A DNA stretch of 64,000 bases from Pontibacter ummariensis. GTDB lineage: Bacteria > Bacteroidota > Bacteroidia > Cytophagales > Hymenobacteraceae. The notes beneath the pieces were generated by a model, which was given only the letters and a program-made list of their open reading frames with translations, was not told the origin of the DNA and did not search any database. Of the stretch, positions 56,941-64,000 are shown piece by piece. Location: positions 1 through 64,000 of the forward strand of contig NZ_FZOQ01000018.1 of NCBI RefSeq assembly GCF_900188175.1, written 5' to 3'. The translations under genes were made by a program, and so were the position numbers. Every line of letters starts with the position of its first letter. Positions within the stretch are counted from its first letter, which is position 1.

Positions 56941-57660
56941 ATGAGTCAGCCATCAGCTTTAGAAACAAAAGTGCCGGCGCTGCTTGCCCTGTTAGAGGGG
57001 AAAAGCATAGAAGAAGGGCTGCGCCTGCTGACAGAGCAATTTGAGGGAAGCATCGCTTTCTCCTCCAGCCTCGGCATCGAGGACCAGCTCATTACACACT
57101 ATATTTTTGAGAACAACCTGCCAGTCCGTGTTTTTTCGCTGGATACCGGGCGCCTGTTTAACGAGACCTACACCCTCCTGCATAAGACCAACAACCACTA
57201 CGGCAAGAAGATCGAGGTATTCTTCCCGAAGCACGAAGCCGTGGAGCAGATGGTGAACGAAAAAGGGACGATGAGTTTTTATAACTCCATCGACGACCGC
57301 AAGCAGTGCTGCTACATCCGGAAGGTAGAGCCTTTAAACCGCGCGCTGGAAGGCGTGCAGCTTTGGATTACCGGTATCCGCGCCGATCAGTCGGGTGCCC
57401 GCCAGAACCTGCAGCTGCTGGAGTGGGACGCGGAGCGCCAGCTGATCAAGTACAACCCGCTGCTGCACTGGTCTCTGGAGGAGGTAAGCCAAACGGTGAA
57501 GGCCCTTCACATCCCATACAACCCGCTACACGACAAAGGCTTTGTCAGCATTGGCTGTGCCCCTTGTACCCGCGCTATCCGCGAGGGCGAGGACTTCCGC
57601 GCCGGCCGTTGGTGGTGGGAAGACAATTCTAAAAAAGAGTGCGGGCTGCACGCCAGATAG
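56941..57660 (+). CDS. cysH: Adenylyl-sulfate (APS/PAPS) reductase
   Basis: A 239-residue enzyme that reduces activated sulfate to sulfite. The PP-loop-like SSSLGIEDQLITHY is at residues 41-54. Iron-sulfur ligands C123-C124 and C206-x2-C209 (CCYIRK, GCAPCTRAI) mark the [4Fe-4S] type, which normally uses APS. The catalytic C-terminal Cys234 lies in KKECGLH. The enzyme works directly after CysDN, encoded downstream. It is the first full gene behind the SAM riboswitch and Cys5 leader. A 91-base spacer, partly palindromic, separates it from cysD. Confidence 0.95.
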   Translation: MSQPSALETKVPALLALLEGKSIEEGLRLLTEQFEGSIAFSSSLGIEDQLITHYIFENNLPVRVFSLDTGRLFNETYTLLHKTNNHYGKKIEVFFPKHEAVEQMVNEKGTMSFYNSIDDRKQCCYIRKVEPLNRALEGVQLWITGIRADQSGARQNLQLLEWDAERQLIKYNPLLHWSLEEVSQTVKALHIPYNPLHDKGFVSIGCAPCTRAIREGEDFRAGRWWWEDNSKKECGLHAR

Positions 57661-57669
57661 TTTAGACAC

Positions 57670-57720
57670 AGGACTAGGAGACAAAAGACTTCTTTCTGCT
57701 TTTAAACGTCCTTCGTCTTT
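57670..57720. repeat. Degenerate palindromic repeat between cysH and cysD
   Basis: AGGACTAGGAGAC and AAAAGACTTC at 57670-57692 recur in altered form after cysN (59953-59982). The element contains imperfect self-complementary GAC/GTC blocks. It resembles an intergenic REP-type unit. Confidence 0.4.
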
Positions 57721-57751
57721 CAAAAATTAATTCAACATCCTAACATTAAGC

Positions 57752-58660
57752 ATGGACAAGAGATATCTTGATTACCTCGACCAGCTGGAGGCGGAAGCCA
57801 TCCACATCATGCGCGAGGTAGCAGGGCAATTCCAGAAACCCGCTCTGTTGTTTTCAGGCGGTAAAGATTCTATCACCCTGGTTCGCCTGGCGGAGAAAGC
57901 GTTCCGTCCGGGCAAGTTCCCGTTCCCCCTGGTGCACATCGATACAGGCCATAACTTTCCGGAGGCAATCCAATACCGTGATGAGCTGGCGGAGCGCCTG
58001 GGCGAGAAGCTGATTGTACGCCACGTAGAAGACACGATCAAAAAGCAAAACCTCTCAGAGGCCAAGGGCCGTTATGCCAGCCGCAATGGCCTGCAGACCT
58101 ATACCTTGCTGGAGACCATCGAAGAGTTTGGCTTTGACTGCTGCATTGGCGGTGCCCGTCGCGATGAGGAAAAGGCCCGCGCCAAAGAAAGGATCTTCTC
58201 GGTAAGAGATGAGTTTGGCCAGTGGGACCCGAAACGCCAGCGCCCGGAGCTATGGAATACTTACAATGGTCGCATTGCCATGGGAGAGAATGTCCGTGCC
58301 TTTCCGATCAGCAATTGGACGGAGCTGGATGTGTGGAATTACATCAAGCGCGAGAACATTGCCTTGCCGAACATTTACTATACCCACGAACGTGAGTGCC
58401 TGGTGCGCGATGGCAAACTGATGGCCTGGTCTGACTTTATCTACCGTGATCCGGAAGAAGAGATCGTGACCCGTAAAGTGCGTTTCCGCACCGTTGGCGA
58501 CATGACCTGTACTGCGGCCGTGGAATCTGTGGCCTATGATGTAGATGCGGTCATTGCCGAGATCATCGAGTCAAAAATAAGTGAGCGTGGCGCTACCCGC
58601 ATCGACGATAAATTATCGGAGACAGCGATGGAAGACCGCAAGAAAGGAGGATACTTTTAA
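57752..58660 (+). CDS. cysD: Sulfate adenylyltransferase subunit 2
   Basis: A 302-residue ATP-pyrophosphatase subunit of ATP sulfurylase, which makes APS from sulfate and ATP. The PP-loop LLFSGGKDSITLVRLAEKAF and the family stretches FPLVHIDTGHNFPE, CCIGGARRDEEKARAKER, NWTELDVWNYIKRENI and the C-terminal SERGATRIDDKLSETAMEDRKKGGYF are complete. Its stop TAA shares its last base with the ATG of cysN (58660), the GTPase partner, so the two subunits are translated together. Confidence 0.97.
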   Translation: MDKRYLDYLDQLEAEAIHIMREVAGQFQKPALLFSGGKDSITLVRLAEKAFRPGKFPFPLVHIDTGHNFPEAIQYRDELAERLGEKLIVRHVEDTIKKQNLSEAKGRYASRNGLQTYTLLETIEEFGFDCCIGGARRDEEKARAKERIFSVRDEFGQWDPKRQRPELWNTYNGRIAMGENVRAFPISNWTELDVWNYIKRENIALPNIYYTHERECLVRDGKLMAWSDFIYRDPEEEIVTRKVRFRTVGDMTCTAAVESVAYDVDAVIAEIIESKISERGATRIDDKLSETAMEDRKKGGYF

Positions 58661-59937
58661 TGGATATACTAAGATTTATAACGGCAGGCAGTGTAGACGA
58701 CGGCAAGAGCACCCTCATCGGCAGGTTGCTGTACGACACCAAGCAAATCTACATCGACCAACTCGAAGCCATTGAAAGCTCTGGCAGAGTAAACGAAGAC
58801 GGACAGGTAGACCTGTCGCTGCTGACGGACGGCCTGAAGGCAGAGCGCGAGCAGGGCATCACCATCGATGTGGCTTATAAGTACTTTAGCACACCAAAGC
58901 GTAAGTTTATTATTGCCGATGCCCCTGGCCATGTGCAGTATACCCGCAACATGGTAACAGGTGCCTCCAACTCTAACCTGTCCATCATTCTGGTCGATGC
59001 GCGTAAGGGCGTGCAGGAGCAAACCCGCCGCCACTCCATCATTTCCTCCCTGCTGGGTATCCCCCACCTGGTGATCTGCATCAACAAAATGGACTTAGTT
59101 GGTTTTGATGAGACAGTTTACAACCAGATCGTAGAAGACTACAAGCAGTTTGCGAAGAAGCTGAACGCAAAGGACATCACCTTTATTCCAATCAGTGCGC
59201 TGAAAGGCGACAATGTGGTAGACCGTTCTGTGCTGATGCCCTGGTACAATGGCCCTAGCCTGTTGGAGCACCTGGAGCAGGTACCTGTTTCCAGCGACTT
59301 TAACCTGGAGAACGCCCGCTTCCCGGTGCAGTACGTGATTCGCCCCCATACCCACGAGCACCACGACTACAGAGGCTATGCGGGTAAGGTGATCAGCGGT
59401 ACTTATCGTAAAGGCGATAAAGTAACGGTGCTGCCTTCCGGTCTGACGTCCACTATCAAGTCGGTAGAGCTAGGCGGTAAAGAGCTGGAGGAGGCCTTTG
59501 CCCCGATGTCTGTCGTGCTGCAGTTAGAAGACGATGTAGACATCAGCCGTGGCGATGTGATCGTGAAGGAGGAAGAAAACCTGGAGGTAACCAAGGAGTT
59601 TGAAGCACTGGTATGCTGGATGAACAACAAGCCATTAAAACCAGGTGCCAAACTGTTGTTGCGCCATAACTCTACTGAAACGCGCGCCATTGTGCGACAG
59701 ATACAGTATAAGGTAGATGTAAACGGACTGGACAACATCCTGGACGCAGACCAGGTACAACTGAACGACATCTGCCGGGTACAGCTGAAGACCGCCACGC
59801 CGCTGCTGCTCGACAAGTATGAGGACAACCGGGCAAACGGTGGCTTTATCCTGGTAGATGAGACCTCCTTTACAACGGTTGGCGCAGGCATGGTGGCAAG
59901 TATCACCCACGAGAGTGAGCTTAACTACATGATCTAA
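58660..59937 (+). CDS. cysN: Sulfate adenylyltransferase subunit 1 (GTPase)
   Basis: A 425-residue EF-Tu-like GTPase that drives APS synthesis by CysD. G1 is GSVDDGKSTLIGRLLYD, then the switch region EREQGITIDVAYKYF, G3 DAPGHVQYTRNM, G4 NKMDLVGFD and G5 ISALKGDN. Beta-barrel domains 2 and 3 follow. There is no fused CysC (APS kinase) domain, which agrees with a CysH that uses APS directly. A hairpin repeat and a strong terminator follow, closing the operon. Confidence 0.97.
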   Translation: MDILRFITAGSVDDGKSTLIGRLLYDTKQIYIDQLEAIESSGRVNEDGQVDLSLLTDGLKAEREQGITIDVAYKYFSTPKRKFIIADAPGHVQYTRNMVTGASNSNLSIILVDARKGVQEQTRRHSIISSLLGIPHLVICINKMDLVGFDETVYNQIVEDYKQFAKKLNAKDITFIPISALKGDNVVDRSVLMPWYNGPSLLEHLEQVPVSSDFNLENARFPVQYVIRPHTHEHHDYRGYAGKVISGTYRKGDKVTVLPSGLTSTIKSVELGGKELEEAFAPMSVVLQLEDDVDISRGDVIVKEEENLEVTKEFEALVCWMNNKPLKPGAKLLLRHNSTETRAIVRQIQYKVDVNGLDNILDADQVQLNDICRVQLKTATPLLLDKYEDNRANGGFILVDETSFTTVGAGMVASITHESELNYMI

Positions 59938-59951
59938 AAGGACAGAAGTAT

Positions 59952-59983
59952 CAGGACAGAGGTCGAAAGACTTCCTGGTCCTG
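59952..59983. repeat. Hairpin repeat with GAAA loop after cysN
   Basis: CAGGAC (59952-59957) pairs with GTCCTG (59978-59983), and AGGTC with GACTT around a GAAA tetraloop (59965-59968). It shares AGGAC...AAAGACTTC with the spacer between cysH and cysD. Confidence 0.45.
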
Positions 59984-59989
59984 TGCAAT

Positions 59990-60031
59990 AAAGAAAGAGC
60001 CACTGCAGAACTCTGCAGTGGCTCTTTCTTT
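59990..60031. terminator. Bidirectional terminator of the cysHDN operon
   Basis: A 19-base perfect inverted repeat (59990-60008 / 60013-60031) followed by a T run, between convergent cysN and OsmC genes. Confidence 0.88.
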
Positions 60032-60083
60032 TTATAACGTAAAGAGATTTCGTGCTGCGTGTGATGTAGAACGTGCCACTAGC

Positions 60084-60530
60084 TTACACTCCCTCGCTTG
60101 ATGCCTTTTGTTTTCCGGCTGCCACTTCAAAGCTGTGGGTAATAGTAGCCGTTTTATAAAGGATAGCCGCCACTGAACAGTATTTGTCCATCGACAGGTT
60201 GACCGCTTTGCCAACTTTCTCTTCCTCCAGCGGACCGCCTACCGTAAAGTGCACATGAATCTGCTTGAACAGGGAAGGCACCTCTCCGGGGACCCGCTCA
60301 GCCGTTACCTTGATGTGAAAGGAGTCTATCTGCTGGCGCTGTTTCTTCAGGATCTGTATGATGTCGATGGCGCTGCATCCGCCAAGCCCCATCAGCAGCA
60401 ACTCCATAGGGCGTGCCCCTGCATTGTGCCCCCCAATTTCCGGGGAACCGTCTATATGTACCTCTACTCCGGATGCCCCTGCTCCGGTGAAGTGGAAATC
60501 CTCATCTACGCGTGTTAAATTAACTTCCAT
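60084..60530 (-). CDS. OsmC family peroxide-reducing protein
   Basis: A 148-residue OsmC-like protein. The two active cysteines are C52 in MGLGGCSAIDI and C118 in MDKYCSVAAIL, each in the expected helix context, with the NAGARPMELLLMGL lead-in. Proteins of this family reduce organic hydroperoxides with thiols. It is transcribed leftward, next after metZ (49 bases apart), so a thiol-linked role within the sulfur cluster is plausible. Confidence 0.93.
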   Translation of the reverse strand: MEVNLTRVDEDFHFTGAGASGVEVHIDGSPEIGGHNAGARPMELLLMGLGGCSAIDIIQILKKQRQQIDSFHIKVTAERVPGEVPSLFKQIHVHFTVGGPLEEEKVGKAVNLSMDKYCSVAAILYKTATITHSFEVAAGKQKASSEGV

Positions 60531-60579
60531 TAATTTCTACTGTATGTTCTTGTCCAAAAAATAAGATTGAGAAACAGGC

Positions 60580-61746
60580 TTAAACTTTCGCCAAAGCCTG
60601 CTCCACGTCCTCGATAATATCCTGTACGCTTTCTAAACCGACAGAAACCCGGATCAGCCCGGCAGCGATGCCTGTCGCTGCCTTTTCTTCGTCTGATAGT
60701 TTAGAATGGGTGGTCGAAGCCGGATGCGTCACAATTGTTCGGGTATCACCCAGGTTAGAGGTGATGGAGGCTATCTGCAGGGCGTCTATAAATCGTTTTG
60801 CCGCATCGTATCCTCCTTTCACCACGAAAGTGACGATTCCGCCCCCCTGGCTCATCTGCTTTTTGGCCAGCTCATACTGCGGGAAGGACGGCAGGAAAGG
60901 ATAACTCACGACTTCCAAAGCCGGGTTATTTTCCAGCGCCTGTGCAAGCTTCAACGCATTTTCACAGTGCTTGTTTATCCGTAAGGACAGGGTCTCCAGG
61001 CTCTTGGACAGGACCCAGGCATTGAACGGCGACATAGCCGGCCCGGTGTGGCGCGAGAAGAAGCGGATTTCTTTGATAAGCTCCGCTTTGCCAACCACTA
61101 AGCCCCCCAAAACGCGGCCCTGCCCGTCGATATACTTGGTGGCAGAGTGCACCACCAGATCGGTTCCATAGTCAGTGGGCGTTTGTAGCAAAGGCGTTGC
61201 AAAGCAGTTGTCTACCACCAGAATCAGGTTGTGCTTCTGCTTCAGTTCTCCGAGCCACTCCAGGTCAATCAGCTCCAGGCCGGGGTTAGAAGGCGTCTCT
61301 ACCACAATCATTTTGGTCTGCGGCGTGATCAGGCTTTCCCATTCCTCCGGCTTGCCCGCATCCGCGTAGGAATGGGTGATGCCCCAGCGGGGCAGGATGC
61401 TCGTGAGCAGCTGGTGCGTAGACCCAAACACGGCCCTGCTGGCCAACACGTGGTCACCTGATTTTAGCAGGGCCGCCATGCTGGTGAACACGGCCGACAT
61501 GCCGGTGGCAAAGGCAAAGCCGTCTTCGGCCTTCTCTAAGTAGCACATTTTCTCCACCAGTTCATCCACGTTGGGATTGGAGAAGCGGGAATAAATGTTC
61601 CCTTCCTCTTCGTCGGCAAACACCGCGCGCGCCTGCTCGGCACTCTCATACGTGAAGCTGGAAGTAAGGTAGAGCGGTACAGAATGCTCCCGGTTGTGGC
61701 TGCGCTTGGCCTGTATCCGGATCGCTTTTGTTTCTTTATCAGACAT
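60580..61746 (-). CDS. metZ: O-succinylhomoserine sulfhydrylase-like trans-sulfuration enzyme
   Basis: A 388-residue PLP enzyme of the Cys/Met metabolism family. It probably makes homocysteine from activated homoserine and sulfide. YSRFSNPNVDELVEKM and FATGMSAVFTSMAALLKSGDHV bind cofactor phosphate; VVETPSNPGLELIDL and VVDNCFATPLLQ lead to the PLP lysine K204 in HSATKYIDGQGRVLGG. The GQGRVLGG form is typical of MetZ; cystathionine gamma-synthase is the main alternative. It lies between the siroheme/transporter fusion gene and OsmC, all leftward, and would consume the sulfide produced by the pathway. Confidence 0.9.
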   Translation of the reverse strand: MSDKETKAIRIQAKRSHNREHSVPLYLTSSFTYESAEQARAVFADEEEGNIYSRFSNPNVDELVEKMCYLEKAEDGFAFATGMSAVFTSMAALLKSGDHVLASRAVFGSTHQLLTSILPRWGITHSYADAGKPEEWESLITPQTKMIVVETPSNPGLELIDLEWLGELKQKHNLILVVDNCFATPLLQTPTDYGTDLVVHSATKYIDGQGRVLGGLVVGKAELIKEIRFFSRHTGPAMSPFNAWVLSKSLETLSLRINKHCENALKLAQALENNPALEVVSYPFLPSFPQYELAKKQMSQGGGIVTFVVKGGYDAAKRFIDALQIASITSNLGDTRTIVTHPASTTHSKLSDEEKAATGIAAGLIRVSVGLESVQDIIEDVEQALAKV

Positions 61747-61780
61747 GTAACTGTATTACTGCTTATAGTTTATGCACTAA

Positions 61781-61814
61781 AACAAGAGGTACCGTTTATA
61801 GAGCACCTCTTGTT
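61781..61814 (-). terminator. Hairpin between the fusion gene and metZ
   Basis: A 10-base perfect stem (61781-61790 / 61805-61814) without a good T run on the minus strand. It may attenuate rather than stop transcription into metZ. Confidence 0.45.
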
Positions 61815-61849
61815 ACTCGGTTTGTTAATGGTACTAAAAATCCGTCGTC

Positions 61850-63394
61850 TTAAAAAGGAAGCGCCATAAAAATCAGTCGCAGGCTGACAATAATGACAAC
61901 GATCCCGACAATGATCATCATGGTTTTAACCGGTAGCCTCCTGGCCAGCATCGCTCCCAGCGGTGCCGAAATGGTACCTCCTAAGATCAGGCCTACTATG
62001 ATCTGCCAATGCGTAATCCCGATTAAGGAAATAAAGGCAGCAGAGCTGGCAAAAGACACAAAGAACTCGGCCAGGTTCACTGAGCCAATGGTGTACATGG
62101 GATGCCGGCCTTTGGCAATAAGGGTGGAAGAAACGATAGGCCCCCAGCCGCCGCCGCCAATAGCATCCATAAATCCACCGATGGCGCCCAGCATGCCCAG
62201 CCTTTTCACAGGCTTCTTTTGCACATGCTTCTTCAGCACTTTCCGAATGATCAGAATACCCAGGAACAGGGTATAGCTTGCCACGACCGGCTTGATCAGG
62301 TACAGGTACTCCTCTAGTGTATACAGCAGGAAGGCCCCTACAATAGCCCCCAGTACTCCCGGAAACACAATTGTCTTAAACAGTTTGCTGTTCACGTTGC
62401 CAAACTTCAGGTGCATCCAGCCAGACACCCCCGAGGTAAAGATCTCGGAGGCATGCACGCTGGCACTCGCCGCCACCGGCGACACGCCGAAGCTAAGCAG
62501 GAAGGTGGTGGCACTCACGCCGTACGCCATCCCTAAGGCACCGTCAATCAACTGCGCCACAAAGCCAGCCAGGATGAAGATCAATATTTCCTGGTCTATC
62601 TGCGCTGCCACATCCATGGCCACCGCCCCGATGGTGCTGAACGGGACGTAGCTGAAAAGCAGGTGGCCTGTTATCATCAGGGAGAGGGCAGCAAAGAGAA
62701 GCATCAATACAACCTTCAGGCTGTACTTGCTCTCCTTCTTCTTTCTGGTAGTGGCCGGTGCATTGGCTGGCTCCACCAGCAGCTCCGTTACCTCATTCAG
62801 CCGCTTTACCTTGTAAGCGAAGTCGCCTTTCAGTTGTGCCCGTATTTGGGTCAACTTATCGAGCACCTGCTCCATTTCCTCTGGCAAGGCCTCATTCAAC
62901 ACCTGCTTCAGGCGCTTTGCGACTGTTGGCGACTTGCCGTTGGTCGAAATCGCCAGCTTCAGGCTTCCCTTCTGCACAATAGAGCCCAGGTAAAAGTCGC
63001 ACTGCTGCGGGGTGTCGGCCACGTTGGTTAAAATCTTGCGCGATTTCGCCAGGTCCCGGATGGTTACGTTCAGCACATGGTCGTCCGTCGCCACCAGCAC
63101 CAGGTCCTGGCCTGCCAGGTCCTCCTCCCGAAACTCACGCGCGATCAGTTCTACCTGCGGGTGCTTCGCCGCCAGTGCCCAGATGTCCACGTGTATCTCC
63201 GGGGCTACCAGCACCACACTTGCTTTGGGGCTATTGGCCAGTATTGCAGACAGTTTCTCAAGCCCCACCGCGCCGCCGCCCACTACCAGCGTCTGTAGCT
63301 CTTCCAGTTTGAGAAAGACCGGAAACAATGGGTTTGCTTTGGGCTGTACCGCCTCGGCAGAGGAGCTTTCCGTTACGTCTGGCGTTTTATCCAT
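61850..63394 (-). CDS. Precorrin-2 dehydrogenase domain fused to a TSUP (TauE/SafE) transporter
   Basis: A 514-residue fusion. Residues about 20-215 are a siroheme synthase N-terminal (Met8/CysG-type) domain: LFPVFLKLEELQTLVVGGGAVGLEKL binds NAD, NVADTPQQCDFYLGSIV carries the catalytic Asp, and ISTNGKSPTVAKRLK follows. A basic linker (TTRKKKESK) leads to a TSUP/TauE-SafE permease from about residue 230 to the end, with about eight transmembrane helices (FVAQLIDGALGMAYGVSATTFLLSFG, GGFMDAIGGGGWGPIVSSTLI). One polypeptide would thus make siroheme for sulfite reductase and move a sulfur anion across the membrane. The stop of the methyltransferase gene is 33 bases upstream, so they form an operon. 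The direction and substrate of transport are unknown. Confidence 0.92.
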   Translation of the reverse strand: MDKTPDVTESSSAEAVQPKANPLFPVFLKLEELQTLVVGGGAVGLEKLSAILANSPKASVVLVAPEIHVDIWALAAKHPQVELIAREFREEDLAGQDLVLVATDDHVLNVTIRDLAKSRKILTNVADTPQQCDFYLGSIVQKGSLKLAISTNGKSPTVAKRLKQVLNEALPEEMEQVLDKLTQIRAQLKGDFAYKVKRLNEVTELLVEPANAPATTRKKKESKYSLKVVLMLLFAALSLMITGHLLFSYVPFSTIGAVAMDVAAQIDQEILIFILAGFVAQLIDGALGMAYGVSATTFLLSFGVSPVAASASVHASEIFTSGVSGWMHLKFGNVNSKLFKTIVFPGVLGAIVGAFLLYTLEEYLYLIKPVVASYTLFLGILIIRKVLKKHVQKKPVKRLGMLGAIGGFMDAIGGGGWGPIVSSTLIAKGRHPMYTIGSVNLAEFFVSFASSAAFISLIGITHWQIIVGLILGGTISAPLGAMLARRLPVKTMMIIVGIVVIIVSLRLIFMALPF

Positions 63395-63427
63395 TTAATT
63401 TTGTTAAAGCCTCTAAACTACTCATCC

Positions 63428-64000
63428 TTACACCGTCGCCATTTCCCGGGCCGGTTTCGTTACGCCTACCTCCAGGGCATAGCGCAGGGACGGATGGTAA
63501 TTCACCACCTCCCCTATTACAATAATAGCCGGGGCACTGACACTATGCGCCTGTACCCGCTCTACAATGTTATTGACATTGCCTAACACCACGCGCTCAT
63601 CCGGCAAAGAACCGTTTTGAATAACAGCAACTGCCGTATCGGCTTTCCCTACCTCTGCAAAGAGGTCCGCGATCTGTGCAAGCTTGCTTAACCCCATCAG
63701 GATAACAACACTAGCTTCGGACTGAGCCGCCAGGTAAAGGTCCTTCGATACCTCACCGGAACGCGTGGTGCCTGTAATTACCCAGAAGCTCTCATTCACG
63801 CCTCGTATGGTGAGTGGGATTTGCTGTAGCTCTGGCACAGCAATAGAGCTGGATATACCCGGGACCACGGCTGTGGTAATGTTAAATTTATCGGCGTAAG
63901 CTAACTCCTCGTAGCCGCGGCCAAACACAAAAGGATCACCTCCCTTTAAACGCACCACATGGCCATAGGCAAAGGCGGACTCCACGATCAGCTGGTTAAT
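63428..64000 (-). CDS. cobA: Uroporphyrinogen-III C-methyltransferase (partial)
   Basis: The 3' part of a SUMT-type methyltransferase; the 5' end lies beyond the window edge at 64000. Visible motifs are VVRLKGGDPFVFGRGYEELAYA, VVPGISSSIAVPELQQIPLTIRG, FWVITGTTRSGE, VVILMGLSKLAQI and VAVIQNGSLPDERVV. The enzyme adds two methyl groups from SAM to uroporphyrinogen III, giving precorrin-2, the substrate of the neighbouring dehydrogenase domain. About 190 codons are present out of the usual 250-280. No in-window start is given because the frame stays open to the edge. Confidence 0.93.
   Translation of the reverse strand: MNQLIVESAFAYGHVVRLKGGDPFVFGRGYEELAYADKFNITTAVVPGISSSIAVPELQQIPLTIRGVNESFWVITGTTRSGEVSKDLYLAAQSEASVVILMGLSKLAQIADLFAEVGKADTAVAVIQNGSLPDERVVLGNVNNIVERVQAHSVSAPAIIVIGEVVNYHPSLRYALEVGVTKPAREMATV

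Overview
The window looks like a chromosomal segment of a Bacteroidota bacterium, most likely Cytophagales/Hymenobacteraceae (Pontibacter-like). The reasons are promoters of the Bacteroidetes type (TTG, about 20 bases, TAnnTTTG) ahead of several genes, almost no Shine-Dalgarno sequences, many short lipoproteins, moderate GC, and family choices typical of the group (YkuD_2-type L,D-transpeptidase, ferredoxin reductase of the thioredoxin-reductase type, DUF2267, fused TreS-maltokinase). The genus is inference; no rRNA gene is present to confirm it. I see no tRNA, rRNA, CRISPR array, prophage or intact insertion sequence.

Layout. 1-2.1 kb: two tandem genes for disordered Arg/Tyr/Gly/Asn/Ser-rich proteins. 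2.2-10 kb: metabolic genes: DUF72 protein, a ferredoxin reductase plus its [2Fe-2S] ferredoxin, two paralogous outer-membrane proteins, an HMG-CoA lyase-like and CCG-protein pair, and an SDR plus aldehyde dehydrogenase pair. 10.2-12.8 kb: a coiled-coil protein and exonuclease VII (xseA-xseB). 13-34 kb: a large trehalose/alpha-glucan locus: OtsA-OtsB fusion, MscS channel, UPF0316 protein, a leftward operon glgE / treS-mak / glgB, and a divergent rightward operon treZ / GH57 / treY / malQ. 34-45.9 kb: redoxin, L,D-transpeptidase, M23 peptidase, ppx, ppk1, proA, gyrB, corA. 46-56 kb: lipoproteins, DUF2267, a putative copper/cytochrome operon (small Cys protein, lipoprotein, SCO, cytochrome c), nudC, an SMP-30-like lipoprotein, and a 1123-residue ThuA/sugar-dehydrogenase/cytochrome c lipoprotein. 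56.4-64 kb: a sulfate-assimilation locus: SAM-I-type riboswitch, a leader peptide ending in five cysteines, cysH, cysD, cysN, then leftward OsmC, metZ, a siroheme-synthase/TSUP-transporter fusion and a partial uroporphyrinogen-III methyltransferase.

How the genes work together. The 13-34 kb locus encodes both directions between trehalose and alpha-glucan. TreS makes maltose, the fused kinase makes maltose-1-phosphate, GlgE polymerises it and GlgB branches it. TreY and TreZ turn glucan back into trehalose, and MalQ recycles short maltodextrins. The branching enzyme carries an unusual AT-hook-like basic N-terminal tail. The trehalose-phosphatase half of the OtsA fusion has lost its nucleophilic Asp. 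The 56-64 kb locus takes sulfate to sulfite (CysDN, CysH), makes siroheme for sulfite reductase (outside the window), and fixes sulfide with MetZ.

The most novel-looking signal is the cysH leader: a SAM riboswitch followed 9 bases later by a 37-codon ORF ending Cys-Cys-Cys-Cys-Cys-stop. This suggests dual sensing of SAM and charged tRNA-Cys. The AT-hook GlgB, the Arg/Tyr low-complexity pair and the OtsB Asp-to-Glu change are the next best leads.
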